Assembly (NCBI GenBank): GCA_025463465.1
Contig: JAODAO010000081.1
Coordinates: 1 to 46,852, forward strand
Length of the DNA: 46,852 bases
Source: Glaciihabitans sp.
Lineage (GTDB): Bacteria; Actinomycetota; Actinomycetes; Actinomycetales; Microbacteriaceae
Reading direction: 5' to 3'
This document shows positions 37,523 to 46,025 of this stretch, piece by piece (position 1 is the first letter of the stretch; every line of letters starts with the position of its first letter). The notes under the pieces were generated by a model. It ran no database searches. It saw nothing but the letters and a program-made list of their open reading frames with translations, and was not told where the DNA came from. A program made the position numbers and the translations under genes.

Positions 37523-39259
37523 TTAGGCGCCGCTGGGGTTGTCGATCTGTTCGAGTCGTGTCTCCTCCAGGTCGAGCATCGCCTGCGCCCTGATCAGGAT
37601 CCGTGAAGGGTAGCTCCCGGCGGCCCTCGCCTCGAGAAGGGCGTCCCGCTCCGCGGTGAGGACTTCCCGCCTTAGTTCCCGGTATTGGCGCTGGGGTGAA
37701 TGGGAAAGTCCCGCCACCCCGGCGCCGTGCTCGGCCCGCTCCCACGCTGATTCAGCGCTAAGGAGGGTGTCATGCCGTACCCGTTCCACCGCCGCGGGAT
37801 CAAGCTCTTCCCCGTCGGGAAGCGTCAACTTCGGGTTGTCCAGGATCGCAATCCCCGCCTGCCCCATCTCGTCGAGCAGGGTGGCAAGCTCCCGCCGGTC
37901 CGCGACCCGATCGGTGCCGCGGATTCCCGTCAGCTTGATGAGCCAGGGCAGGGTGCCGCCCTGCAGGAGCAGGGTGACGATGGCGACGGTGAATGCGATC
38001 AGCACCAGCTGCGGCCGATAGTCGACGTTGGGGAGCGACTGGGCCGCGGCGAGGGTGACAACACCGCGCATGCCCGACCAGCTCAGGATCAGCCCGCCGC
38101 GCCAACCCAGGCCTTCTGAGCGCAATAGCTCGATATCAACCTGGCGGCGGTTGTAAATTCTCTCCCCGCGTTCCTGGCGTTTCTCGATGCCACGGGGGAG
38201 CTCTCCCGTGCGCCCGCGGAAGCGGTCGAGCATCTCGCGAAACCTCGTCTGTCGGCGCTCGGCACGCACCCCCCGCCGTTGCAACACGACGAGAAGCGGG
38301 GCCACGAAGAGGAATCGGACCACGATGACCACAACGACCATCAGCAGGCCGACGTATACCGCCTGGACGGCACTCAGCTCGTCCTTCTGCACGTTCGTGA
38401 TGAGGGTACTGATCTCGAGCCCCATCAGCAGAAAGACGCCATTCTCCAGCACGAACTGGGCGGTTCGCCAGTTGATGCGTTCCGCGATCCGTGCCTGCGC
38501 GGAAAAGTGGCGTGAACTGTTGTGACCCGAGTACAGCCCGGCAACCACCACGGCGATCACGCCACTGGCCCCGAAGTGTTCGGCGGGGATAAAAGCGATA
38601 AAAGGGACAGCGAATGAAATCGCCGTATCGAGGACGGGGTCGTGGAGTTTCGAGCGCACCAGCACCGTGATCGCCCCGATAGCAAACCCGATGGCAACGG
38701 CAACGGTCACGGCGAAGAGGAAGTCACCCACAACACCCCAGAAAGTCACCGTGGTGGCGATGGCGGCGACCGCGGAACGCAGCAGCACCAAAGCCGTTGC
38801 GTCGTTAACCAGACCCTCACCCTCGAGGATGGTGACCAGGCGCGGCGGGAGACCGAGGCGCTTGCCGAGAGCCGTTGCCGCTACGGCGTCGGTGGGACTG
38901 ATCACCGCGCCGATGGCGATACCCGCTGCCAACGACAGATCGGGGAAGATCATGTAGAGGATGAATCCGGTGACGAATGCGGTGACAAAAACAAGGACAA
39001 CGCTCAATGCGGAGATGCTGCTGAAGTTGCGCCGGAAGTCGACGACGGGAACCGTGATCGCCGCGGAATACAGGATGGGCGGTAACAGTCCCATCAGGAT
39101 GATTTCGTGCGGCACGTCGGTCGGAGCCCCGGGCACGTAGCTGAAGACAACGCCGATCACGATCAGTATCAGCGGGGCAGCTATCCCCAGCTTTTGGCTG
39201 AAAAACCCCGCCGCGACAATGGTCACAACACCAATCACGCCAAACAGGGCAAGTTCCAT
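37523..39259 (-). CDS. CPA1-family Na+/H+ antiporter
   Basis: The protein has 578 residues from the ATG at 39259; an in-frame extension of 25 residues upstream is Pro/Arg-rich and unlike a membrane-protein start, so it was rejected. About twelve membrane helices fill residues 1-430, with the CPA1 motifs GAVISPTDAVAA and GEGLVNDATAL (the Asn-Asp pair of the transport site) and SWSGMRGVVTLAAAQSLP. Residues 440-578 form a charged cytoplasmic tail. The protein probably exchanges Na+ or K+ for protons and helps pH or salt homeostasis. It is followed by the small zinc-binding protein nine bases later. Confidence 0.92.
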   Translation of the reverse strand: MELALFGVIGVVTIVAAGFFSQKLGIAAPLILIVIGVVFSYVPGAPTDVPHEIILMGLLPPILYSAAITVPVVDFRRNFSSISALSVVLVFVTAFVTGFILYMIFPDLSLAAGIAIGAVISPTDAVAATALGKRLGLPPRLVTILEGEGLVNDATALVLLRSAVAAIATTVTFWGVVGDFLFAVTVAVAIGFAIGAITVLVRSKLHDPVLDTAISFAVPFIAFIPAEHFGASGVIAVVVAGLYSGHNSSRHFSAQARIAERINWRTAQFVLENGVFLLMGLEISTLITNVQKDELSAVQAVYVGLLMVVVVIVVRFLFVAPLLVVLQRRGVRAERRQTRFREMLDRFRGRTGELPRGIEKRQERGERIYNRRQVDIELLRSEGLGWRGGLILSWSGMRGVVTLAAAQSLPNVDYRPQLVLIAFTVAIVTLLLQGGTLPWLIKLTGIRGTDRVADRRELATLLDEMGQAGIAILDNPKLTLPDGEELDPAAVERVRHDTLLSAESAWERAEHGAGVAGLSHSPQRQYRELRREVLTAERDALLEARAAGSYPSRILIRAQAMLDLEETRLEQIDNPSGA

Positions 39260-39298
39260 GCCCCATTTTAACGGGCGGTCACACCAGGGCGAACCACG

Positions 39299-39337
39299 AA
39301 AAAATGCCCGGCCCCCAGAAAGGGGGTCGGGCATTTT
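39299..39337 (-). terminator. Rho-independent terminator of the lysozyme-like gene
   Basis: A 16-bp stem (39301-39316 with 39322-39337, one G-T wobble) has a five-base loop. On the minus strand it is followed by six T residues (39299-39304 read in reverse). It lies 22 bases after the stop of the gene at 39359 and blocks read-through into the antiporter gene. Confidence 0.88.
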
Positions 39338-39358
39338 CCGATAGCTAAGCGAACGGGG

Positions 39359-40069
39359 TTAGTACCACCCGATGGCCTGCGAGTGGGTCCATGCTCCACA
39401 CGGCGTCTGGTAGCGACCGGAGATGTACCCGAGTCCCCACGAGATCTGCGTTGCGGCGTTGGTTGCCCAGTCTGCTCCAGCTGACGCCATCTTCGAGCCG
39501 GGGAGCGACTGCGGAATGCCGTACGCACCGCTGGACTTGTTCTGCGCGTACATGTTCCAGCCGGACTCCTTGTTCCACAGGGAGACCAGGCAGTTGTACT
39601 GGCTGGTGTCCCAGCCGCGCGCGGCGACCATGGCCTGAGCCGTGGCCTTGGCGGATCCGGGATCGGGGTTACCAGCAGCGGGGGCCGCAGCGGAGCCCGA
39701 GGACGCCGTCGTCGGGGCAGCGACCTGCGCGACCACCACGGGGGGCGGAGGGGGCGGCGGCTCAGTGATCGTGTACGTGTCGCGAGACACGGTCGCAGCG
39801 ACACCGTCAGCGACGACGACGCTTTGCGTGTCCTGGCTGACCTCCCACTGAGCGGGCGGAGCTGCGTTGGCGTACGTGCCGGAATACGGATCAACAACGA
39901 TCACCAGCACCATGGCGGCGGTGGCGAACGTTGCGAGAAGGGGGAGGAACATTGCCGGGCGCTTGCGCGTAACTGGACGCGCTGAAAAAGCGTTTTGGGT
40001 TCCTGAAGACACGGTCCCGGGGCCGTTTGGCGCACCTTGGGACGACAGAATTATCGAATGTTTACCCAT
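39359..40069 (-). CDS. Secreted lysozyme-like (transglycosylase-type) protein with membrane anchor
   Basis: The protein has 236 residues. A cytoplasmic N-terminus (1-38) precedes one hydrophobic helix (about 40-60), then a Pro-rich spacer (EPPPPPPPVVV) and an Ala/Ser linker. The C-terminal domain (about 150-236) resembles actinobacterial lytic transglycosylase/resuscitation-factor-like domains, with the predicted catalytic Glu168 in NKESGW, then SSGAYGIPQSLPG, WGLGYISGRY, and two Cys residues that may form a disulfide. It should act on peptidoglycan outside the membrane. The ATG at 40069 has no Shine-Dalgarno sequence; a TACGTT box ten bases upstream hints at a leaderless or near-leaderless transcript. 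Starting later, at Met40, would remove the cytoplasmic tail. Confidence 0.85.
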   Translation of the reverse strand: MGKHSIILSSQGAPNGPGTVSSGTQNAFSARPVTRKRPAMFLPLLATFATAAMVLVIVVDPYSGTYANAAPPAQWEVSQDTQSVVVADGVAATVSRDTYTITEPPPPPPPVVVAQVAAPTTASSGSAAAPAAGNPDPGSAKATAQAMVAARGWDTSQYNCLVSLWNKESGWNMYAQNKSSGAYGIPQSLPGSKMASAGADWATNAATQISWGLGYISGRYQTPCGAWTHSQAIGWY

Positions 40070-40116
40070 TAGTTATTCAAACGTACCCGAAAAACGAGAA
40101 AAAGCCGAAGTCGCGC

Positions 40117-40668
40117 TCAGCGTACTGCCAGCATCACGTCGACAACGGAGTCCAGAAGCAGGTCGACCTGGGTCTCCCGGTAGCCGCCACGGCGGGTGCG
40201 AAATGCGACACCACGCACCTCGTCGACACTCATGGGTTCGCCGTCCTGGAAGTACCCCGTCAGACGGTCTCCGAAGACATCAACGTCTTTCGGGTGGTAA
40301 CCGGTGGTCAGGAATCCAACCCGCTTGAACCGTTTCCGCGCCGGGCGATCAAGCCGGTCCAGTACCGCCTGTGCGGTCGCCCTGGCCTTGGCATACCAGG
40401 CACCTTCGCCGATGTCGGCGAACTCCCGTTCACGCTCCCGAGCGGCGAACGCATCCTCCAACCGCTCCAGAGCGGCATCGACGTGGCTGGTCGAGTAACC
40501 ACCCTTGCGCATGTCAAAGGACGCACGGCGGATCGCCTCGGCGTTCACGATGCTCGAATCACCGTTTTCCGCGGCGTATGCCCGACGCGCCTCCTCAAGG
40601 AATTCTTCGACCTGATCGACGTTGTACCCGAGTCGCGAACGGCGGGCGCGCGGAAATGTTGTGCTCAC
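40117..40668 (-). CDS. DivIVA-domain repeat protein
   Basis: The protein has 183 residues and contains four copies of the short DivIVA head motif GYxxxxVDxxL: GYNVDQVEEFL (about 14), GYSTSHVDAAL (about 57), GYHPKDVDVF (about 123) and GYRETQVDLLL (about 162). In DivIVA this motif lies at the membrane-binding, curvature-sensing head. Repeating it without a long coiled coil suggests an adaptor that binds membranes or other DivIVA proteins. No transmembrane segment is visible. It follows cdsA by 14 bases in the same direction and precedes the lysozyme-like gene, a cell-envelope context. Function is inferred. Confidence 0.85.
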   Translation of the reverse strand: MSTTFPRARRSRLGYNVDQVEEFLEEARRAYAAENGDSSIVNAEAIRRASFDMRKGGYSTSHVDAALERLEDAFAAREREREFADIGEGAWYAKARATAQAVLDRLDRPARKRFKRVGFLTTGYHPKDVDVFGDRLTGYFQDGEPMSVDEVRGVAFRTRRGGYRETQVDLLLDSVVDVMLAVR

Positions 40669-40682
40669 CGGACTATCTTGCC

Positions 40683-41630
40683 CTACGCGAATAGCAGGTA
40701 GAACGCATAAGCGACCGCGGCCGACGGCAACACCGAGTCAACCCGGTCGAGGAATCCCCCGTGCCCGGGAAGGAACGTGCTGATGTCCTTGATTCCCAGG
40801 TCCCTTTTGATCAACGACTCCGTCAGGTCGCCCATCGTGGCGGTAAGCGCCAGGGTGACGCCGAAGAGCAGGCCAACCCACACTGGCTGGTGGATCATAA
40901 ATAGGGCGACAAGCACGCTGGCCAGCGTCGCCACGATAATCGACCCGATAAAACCTTCCCAGGTCTTTTTCGGACTGATGCGGGGGGCCAGAGGGTGCTT
41001 GCCGAACAGCACACCGCTCGCGTAGGCACCGATATCGGTGGAGATCACAACGATGAGGAATCCGAGTGTCCACCACTGGCCGCCGTCCTGGCCCGCGAGC
41101 AACACGGCGAAGCTGCCGAGGAACACGATGTAGGACTGCACCAGGATGCCAGCGAAGACATCTTTCACAAGGTTGATCGCCGATGTGCGATGCGATGGCC
41201 GGATACATTCCACCAGCCGCCACAGTGTGACCAGCAACATGCCGGCCAGGCTGAACAACCAATGGCCCTGTTCCAGCCAGTAGAACGACGCCGGAGCCAC
41301 CGCGATGGCAGCGGCGACGGTGGGGATTCGCGGAACGTCGCGGCCCGCGAAGCGCAGGGCACTGGCCAATTCGTACGCCGTGAAGATGAGTAGCACCGCG
41401 GCGAACACAATGAACAGGTCCTTGATAAGGACGAGGCTGACCAGCAGTCCCCCGCCGAGACCAAGCCCGATGAGGATGGCCAACGGGAGGTTGCGCCCGG
41501 CCTTCTTCTCGATGCGTGCGTTGGTCGCACGAATCTGCGCCTCGATGTCCGCGACGGTCGCCTCAAATTCGGCGCGCGAGCGCGCCCGCTTTTTCACGCG
41601 GGGTATTCGTCGTTCCGAATCGTCCGACAT
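40683..41630 (-). CDS. cdsA: Phosphatidate cytidylyltransferase CdsA
   Basis: The protein has 315 residues: a charged N-terminal cytoplasmic stretch (1-45) followed by eight or so membrane helices. The family signature lies near the C-terminus: ESLIKRDLGIKDIS followed by FLPGHGGFLDRVDS, with the metal-binding Asp residues. CdsA makes CDP-diacylglycerol from phosphatidate and CTP, the branch point of phospholipid synthesis. Its ATG shares one base with the frr stop codon (TGATG), so it is translated together with frr. The frr-cdsA order is widely conserved in bacteria. The N-terminal extension is longer than in the E. coli enzyme but common in Actinobacteria. Confidence 0.96.
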   Translation of the reverse strand: MSDDSERRIPRVKKRARSRAEFEATVADIEAQIRATNARIEKKAGRNLPLAILIGLGLGGGLLVSLVLIKDLFIVFAAVLLIFTAYELASALRFAGRDVPRIPTVAAAIAVAPASFYWLEQGHWLFSLAGMLLVTLWRLVECIRPSHRTSAINLVKDVFAGILVQSYIVFLGSFAVLLAGQDGGQWWTLGFLIVVISTDIGAYASGVLFGKHPLAPRISPKKTWEGFIGSIIVATLASVLVALFMIHQPVWVGLLFGVTLALTATMGDLTESLIKRDLGIKDISTFLPGHGGFLDRVDSVLPSAAVAYAFYLLFA

Positions 41631-42184
41631 CAGACTTCGAGCAACTCGGTCTCTTTGCGCTTCAGTGCGTCGTCGATAGCGTCGACGTGGCTCTTGGTAA
41701 TTGCCTCGAGCTCCTTCTCCGCGCGCGACAGTTCGTCCTCGCCGACCTCGCTCTTGAGGCCATCGAGGTCGTCTTTTGCCTTACGGCGGACGTTGCGCAG
41801 GGCGACCTTGGCTTCCTCACCCTTACCGCGGACGATCTTCACAAATTCCTTGCGGCGATCCTGGGTCAGTTCCGGCAGGGTAACTCGAACCGTTTCACCA
41901 TCGTTGCCCACGTTGGCACCGAGGTTCGGCATGTTCACGAGGGCCCTCTCGATTTCCTTCAGAGCCGTCTTGTCGTAGGGCGTCACCAGCAGCGTGCGCG
42001 CCTCGGGGTTCTGCATCGAGGCGAGCTGCGCGAGTGGCGTCGGGCTGCCGTAGTAGTCCACCAGAAGCTTCTGGAACAGGGCGGGGTTGGCACGGCCGGT
42101 GCGCACGGTGCCAAAGTCTTCTTTGGCGACCTCGACGGCCTTGTTCATCTTGTCTTTGGCCTCGGTCATTACGTCGCTAATCAC
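41630..42184 (-). CDS. frr: Ribosome recycling factor
   Basis: The protein has 184 residues, the usual length. It has the helical start [25 protein letters not shown] and the family segments [30 protein letters not shown] and [18 protein letters not shown]. The factor splits post-termination ribosomes together with EF-G. The GTG start at 42184 has AAGGAG six bases upstream. Usually frr follows pyrH closely, but here 882 bases containing a degraded gene intervene, so frr-cdsA probably needs a promoter of its own inside that stretch. The stop overlaps the cdsA start. Confidence 0.97.
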   Translation of the reverse strand: MISDVMTEAKDKMNKAVEVAKEDFGTVRTGRANPALFQKLLVDYYGSPTPLAQLASMQNPEARTLLVTPYDKTALKEIERALVNMPNLGANVGNDGETVRVTLPELTQDRRKEFVKIVRGKGEEAKVALRNVRRKAKDDLDGLKSEVGEDELSRAEKELEAITKSHVDAIDDALKRKETELLEV

Positions 42185-43066
42185 GGCAGCTCCTTCTCGT
42201 CGGTATGAGTTTAGTTGCTAGGAAGCAGGCACAAGCGCGACACCAGCCAGTCCAACAAACGCGTCGGACATCCGCAGCTTGGCAACGGGCTCTCCGAAGG
42301 CCGAGCAATCACCAGGGGTTACCGGTACAACACTGACCTCGCCCACCGGTGCCACAACCGAAACCGGGCGAACCGAAATGCCTGGATGACGAGGGCCAGC
42401 CGCGGACCTGGGGGGACGAACGCAGCGTGACGCTGGTGCCTGCGTGACGCTGGTGCTGGCGGGCGACCGATCGGCTATCCGCACCGCGTCGATCTGATCA
42501 CATGCTGAAGGTGACCACCTGGACGCCCAGCCAGAACCTGTAGTAGCCGATCGGCGGCATCGTGTTCAGCTGGGAACGCTCACCGTCCGGCCTCCGCAGA
42601 ATGCGTCACCGGACAACCCAACGCCGGCAGCTCCGACCATGATCACACCTGCACGGATCAGACCAAGATGTCGGAGATTTACCGAAGACCACGCTGGGAC
42701 AGCTATCGGCAGCGGTGAGACGGTCCCTTGAGAGCGGACACACAATGGAGACATCCCCCGGCAAGTATGCCCGCAGCAGAACGCTGATTTCCATCAGCCC
42801 CGTAAGCCCGCTCACGGCCACCAAAAGAATCAGTCATGCCGGAGCGACCCCGGACTGGACGGGCGAAGTGACACGAAGGGTGCGTTCGCCACCACGGCCA
42901 CGATGAAAGGAACCCGCGGAGTCCAAACCGGCGGCCGCGATCGCCATGGGCACCCGGTTCGGCGCGGCATGCGCGATCGCCGCGCCCGCGAGGAGCGCCA
43001 CGATCATCATGGCGGCCTCACGGGGCGGCGAATCAGTCGGTGCTCGCGTCGGGGCACCGGAGGGTC
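42185..43066. other. 882-base gap between frr and pyrH without an intact gene
   Basis: No intact gene is supported here on either strand. The stretch holds the proposed membrane-protein remnant (42218-43020) and a short direct repeat around 42427-42455, where gtgacgctggtg occurs once and tgacgctggtgc again. It must also contain any promoter of frr. No terminator for pyrH was recognised near 43060. Confidence 0.6.
42218..43020 (-). pseudogene. Degraded remnant of a multi-pass membrane protein
   Basis: No single frame is open across this 0.8 kb, but hydrophobic, membrane-like peptides appear in order on the minus strand in shifting frames: MMIVALLAGAAIAHAAP near 43010, VPFIVAVVANAPFVSL near 42900, LILLVAVSGLTGLMEIS near 42830, LGLIRAGVIMVGAAGVGL near 42650, and GYYRFWLGVQVVTFSM near 42530. 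Several frameshifts and in-frame stops separate them. This pattern suggests a transporter-like gene that has decayed; the family cannot be named. The remnant lies between pyrH and frr, which usually adjoin. The fragments could also be chance hydrophobic runs in GC-rich DNA. Confidence 0.4.
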
Positions 43067-43780
43067 TTACGCGCTGACCAGGGTACCGATACGGTCGCCA
43101 CGAATGGCGGCGGCGAGGTTGCCCTCCGGGTACATTCCGAAGACGACCATGGGCATCTTGTTGTCCATGCAGAGACTGAACGCGGTGGAGTCCACAACCT
43201 TGAGACCCTGCACCAGGGCCTCCTGGTAAGTGATCTCGTGGATCATGGTGGCGGTGTCGTCCTTTTTCGGATCCGCCGTATACACGCCGTCGACGCCGTT
43301 CTTGGCTACCAGCACAACGTCGGCGCCGATTTCGAGGGCCCGCTGGGCGGCAACGGTATCGGTGGAGAAGTACGGGAGTCCCGCGCCAGCACCGAAGATG
43401 ACAACACGGCCCTTCTCCAGGTGTCGTTCCGCACGACGCGGGATATAGGGCTCGGCGACCTGCGTCATCGAGATGGCGGACTGCACGCGAGTGGCAGCTC
43501 CGGCCTGCTCCAGGAAGTCCTGGAGGGCGAGGGCGTTCATCACGGTGCCCAGCATTCCCATGTAGTCCGCGCGACCACGGTCCATTCCGCGCTGGCTCAG
43601 TTCGGCCCCACGGAAGAAGTTGCCACCACCGACGACGATGGCGATTTCCACGTCCTGCGCTGCCAGTGCGATTTCCTTGGCGATTGCGCTGACCACGTCG
43701 GGGTTGACTCCCAGGGATCCGGCGCCGAACGCCTCCCCCGAAAGTTTGAGCAGGACGCGGCGTTTGCGGTTTTCGGTCAT
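43067..43780 (-). CDS. pyrH: UMP kinase PyrH
   Basis: The protein has 237 residues with the bacterial UMP kinase features: [14 protein letters not shown] at the start, [12 protein letters not shown] for the nucleotide site, [17 protein letters not shown], and [18 protein letters not shown]. It phosphorylates UMP to UDP and is normally hexameric and GTP-regulated. The ATG is preceded by AGGGAG at eight bases. It lies downstream of tsf but behind a strong terminator, so it probably starts a separate transcript whose promoter lies between 43781 and 43848. Its usual partner frr is displaced by the degraded stretch downstream. Confidence 0.97.
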   Translation of the reverse strand: MTENRKRRVLLKLSGEAFGAGSLGVNPDVVSAIAKEIALAAQDVEIAIVVGGGNFFRGAELSQRGMDRGRADYMGMLGTVMNALALQDFLEQAGAATRVQSAISMTQVAEPYIPRRAERHLEKGRVVIFGAGAGLPYFSTDTVAAQRALEIGADVVLVAKNGVDGVYTADPKKDDTATMIHEITYQEALVQGLKVVDSTAFSLCMDNKMPMVVFGMYPEGNLAAAIRGDRIGTLVSA

Positions 43781-43843
43781 CTGTTTAGCTCCCTCAAGCT
43801 GGCTCGTTACAGGTTAGGTGACTGAGCGGGAAAAAATGGGCGT

Positions 43844-43881
43844 AAAAAAGGAGGTCCGAGACATGTTGTCCCGGACCTCCT
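43844..43881 (-). terminator. Rho-independent terminator of the rpsB-tsf operon
   Basis: The stem pairs aggaggtccg (43849-43858) with cggacctcct (43872-43881), then continues past one mismatch with gaca/tgtc around a three-base loop. On the minus strand it is followed by a run of T residues (the A tract at 43844-43849). It lies 14 bases after the tsf stop codon. Confidence 0.92.
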
Positions 43882-43894
43882 CATTTCAATATTG

Positions 43895-44722
43895 TTACGC
43901 GCCGACCTTGAAGCGGGCGAACGACGTGACGGTCAGGCCAGCGTCAGCCACAACCTTCTTCACCGACTGCTTGTTGTCGCGGGCGTAATCCTGCTCGAGC
44001 AGGGCAACCTGCTTGTAGTAGGCGCCAAGACGGCCTTCGATGATCTTCGGCAGTGCGGCTTCGGGCTTGCCCTCGCCGCGGCTGATCTCCTCAACGATGC
44101 GTCGCTCGTTCTCGACATCGGCTGCGGGGACGTCTTCCTTGTTCAAGAAGGCGGGGTTGGCGAACGAGATGTGCTGCGCAATGCTGCGAGCGGTCTCGGC
44201 GTCGTCACCGCTGTATGCGACGACCACACCAACCTGCGGAGGCAGGTCGGAGCTGGTGCGGTGCAGGTAAACGGAGAACTTGTCGCCCGTCAGCAGCTGA
44301 ACGCGACGCAGTTCGATCTTCTCGCCGAGGATTGCAGCCTCGTCGGAGATGAGCTCTCCCACGGTCTTCGATCCGGCGGCGGCCGCGGTGGCCTCGTCAA
44401 CAGTGGAGGCACCGGAAGCCGCAACGGCTTCGAGTACCTTCTCGCCGAGGGCGATGAACTTGGCGCTCTTGGCAACGAAGTCGGTCTCGCACGCGAGCTC
44501 GATCAGCGTGGTGGTCGCGCCGTTCTCCTTCGCGGCGATAAGGCCTTCGCTGGTGGAGCGGTCGGAACGCTTTGCGTTGCTCTTGGCACCACGGAGGCGA
44601 AGCAGCTCGGTGGCCTTCTCGAGGTCACCGCCCGCCTCAACGAGAGCGTTCTTGGTTTCCACCATGCCGGTGCCAAGCTGCTCGCGCAGCGCCTTGAGGT
44701 CTTCCAGTTTGAAATCTGCCAT
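43895..44722 (-). CDS. tsf: Elongation factor Ts
   Basis: The protein has 275 residues. The N-terminal domain carries LREQLGTGMVETKNALVEAGGDLEKA, and the core contains the nucleotide-exchange motif ACETDFVAKS, which touches EF-Tu. A coiled-coil and C-terminal segment end in ASFARF-like residues. EF-Ts recycles EF-Tu by promoting GDP release. AAGGAAATCACC precedes the ATG, and the gene follows rpsB after 10 bases, the near-universal rpsB-tsf operon. A strong terminator follows the stop. Confidence 0.98.
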   Translation of the reverse strand: MADFKLEDLKALREQLGTGMVETKNALVEAGGDLEKATELLRLRGAKSNAKRSDRSTSEGLIAAKENGATTTLIELACETDFVAKSAKFIALGEKVLEAVAASGASTVDEATAAAAGSKTVGELISDEAAILGEKIELRRVQLLTGDKFSVYLHRTSSDLPPQVGVVVAYSGDDAETARSIAQHISFANPAFLNKEDVPAADVENERRIVEEISRGEGKPEAALPKIIEGRLGAYYKQVALLEQDYARDNKQSVKKVVADAGLTVTSFARFKVGA

Positions 44723-44732
44723 GGTGATTTCC

Positions 44733-45665
44733 TTACTTGGTCTCGGCTGCTGCGGACTCGGCAGCAGGCTTCTTCTCGTCTTCGGTTGCCTCAGCCTCGA
44801 TAGCGGCCTCGGCGGCCTCGTCGGAGACGGGAGCGTGCTCGGGAACGAGGGTGGCGTCAGCTTCCGCTGCCTTGGCGGCTACGGCTGCGTCAGCGTCGTT
44901 CTCCTCGACGGGAGCGGCGAGGAGTTCAGCTTCCCATGCGGCGAGGGGCTCAACTTCGGCGCCCTCTTCCGGCTTCTGGTGACGCTGGATGAGGCCCTCG
45001 GCTGCGGCGTCGGCAATGATGCGGGTCAGCAGGCCGACGGAGCGGATCGCGTCGTCGTTGCCCGGGATCGGGTACTGAACGTCGTCGGGGTCGCAGTTGG
45101 TGTCCAGGATCGCGATGACGGGGATGCCCAGCTTGTGCGCCTCGTCGATTGCGAGGTGCTCCTTCTTGGTGTCGACGATCCAGACGGCGGACGGGGTCTT
45201 CGTGAGGTTACGAATACCACCGAGGCTCTTCTGCAGCTTCACCAGTTCGCGGCGCTGGATGAGCAGCTCCTTCTTGGTGTAGCCACGGCTGGTGTCGTCG
45301 AAGTCGACCTCTTCCAGCTCCTTCATACGGGCAAGACGCTTGGAAACCGTCTGGAAGTTGGTGAGGAGTCCACCGAGCCAGCGCTGGTTGACGTAGGGCT
45401 GGCCAACGCGCTGAGCCTGCTCGGCGATGGAGCCCTGAGCCTGCTTCTTGGTGCCGACGAAGAGGATGGTTCCACCGTGGGCAACCGTCTCCTTGACGTA
45501 GTCGTACGTCTTGTCGATGTGCGCAAGCGACTGCTGCAGGTCGATGATGTGGCTGCCCGCGCGCTCGGTCAGAATGAAGCGCTTCATCTTCGGGTTCCAA
45601 CGGCGGGTCTGGTGTCCGAAGTGCACGCCGCTGTCGAGCAGCTGGCGGATGGTAACGACGGCCAT
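44733..45665 (-). CDS. rpsB: Small ribosomal subunit protein S2
   Basis: The protein has 310 residues. The S2 core is plain: [24 protein letters not shown] at the N-terminus, [31 protein letters not shown], and [27 protein letters not shown]. Beyond residue 235 is an Ala/Glu-rich acidic tail of about 75 residues, a feature common in Actinobacteria and probably disordered. AGGAG precedes the ATG. The upstream 255-base leader begins at an extended -10 promoter and contains several hairpins, which would suit autogenous control by S2 as known in E. coli. tsf follows in the same operon. Confidence 0.98.
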   Translation of the reverse strand: MAVVTIRQLLDSGVHFGHQTRRWNPKMKRFILTERAGSHIIDLQQSLAHIDKTYDYVKETVAHGGTILFVGTKKQAQGSIAEQAQRVGQPYVNQRWLGGLLTNFQTVSKRLARMKELEEVDFDDTSRGYTKKELLIQRRELVKLQKSLGGIRNLTKTPSAVWIVDTKKEHLAIDEAHKLGIPVIAILDTNCDPDDVQYPIPGNDDAIRSVGLLTRIIADAAAEGLIQRHQKPEEGAEVEPLAAWEAELLAAPVEENDADAAVAAKAAEADATLVPEHAPVSDEAAEAAIEAEATEDEKKPAAESAAAETK

Positions 45666-45690
45666 GGTCGTTCTCCTATTTCTGGCGCGC

Positions 45691-45706
45691 GCTGCTTTTT
45701 TGCAGC
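45691..45706 (-). promoter_or_regulatory. Small hairpin close to the rpsB ribosome binding site
   Basis: The arms gctgc and gcagc enclose a six-base homopolymer loop. It lies about 15 bases before the AGGAG of rpsB in the presumed mRNA leader. Such a position could influence ribosome access or S2 binding; this is inferred only. Confidence 0.4.
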
Positions 45707-45898
45707 GAAAATGCGCCTACTCAGTTGTCATCGCTGCCGGTTGGCGCTATCCTGGTGCCCGGCGCGCATCCGCCCGCCTTTTCCTGAACCGGTGCCAATT
45801 TCTTGACAGCACAATTACGGGGAAACGATGGGACTGAGTGGATGCAACGGCATGTTGTTTGGAACGAGGTCCAAAACATCACAGCGGGCACGCGTAGT

Positions 45899-45918
45899 CA
45901 CCCCGAATACACGGGGTG
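45899..45918 (-). promoter_or_regulatory. Perfect 7-bp hairpin at the predicted 5' end of the rpsB leader
   Basis: caccccg and cggggtg pair around a six-base loop. If transcription starts near 45920 as predicted, this hairpin would form the very first bases of the mRNA and could protect it or act as a protein binding site. As DNA, it could alternatively be an operator. Confidence 0.4.
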
Positions 45919-45926
45919 CTTCCAGA

Positions 45927-45935
45927 ATCATAGCA
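45927..45935 (-). promoter_or_regulatory. Extended -10 promoter for rpsB-tsf
   Basis: The minus strand reads TGCTATGAT, an extended -10 element with a five-of-six match to TATAAT. Extended -10 promoters can work with a poor -35, which is the case here. Transcription would start near 45920, giving a leader of about 255 bases before rpsB. Confidence 0.5.
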
Positions 45936-46025
45936 CCGCTCCTCCCCCACCGGTGAGTTCGAACGACTCTCCCGCGTCCGAGGCCTAGAGCTTTGCCGCG
46001 GCCCATCCGGAGGAACGATTGGGGC

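Larger units (their letters stand above)
45666..46025. other. Divergent region between rpsB and the M23 peptidase, including the rpsB leader
   Basis: This 360-base stretch has no gene. From the rpsB side it holds a hairpin next to the ribosome binding site (45691-45706), an inverted repeat ttgga/tccaa at 45859-45874, a hairpin at 45899-45918 and the minus-strand promoter at 45927-45935. An isolated TTGACA at 45803-45808 on the plus strand lacks a -10 partner. The M23 gene's own promoter was not identified. Confidence 0.5.

Noticed and set aside
42903-43229. Plus-strand open frame of 108 codons across the pyrH end
   Set aside because: It overlaps pyrH, has an Arg-rich low-complexity translation, and lacks a family match.
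45803-45808. TTGACA on the plus strand considered as a promoter for the M23 peptidase
   Set aside because: The bases 17 nucleotides downstream (CGATGG) are a poor -10 match.
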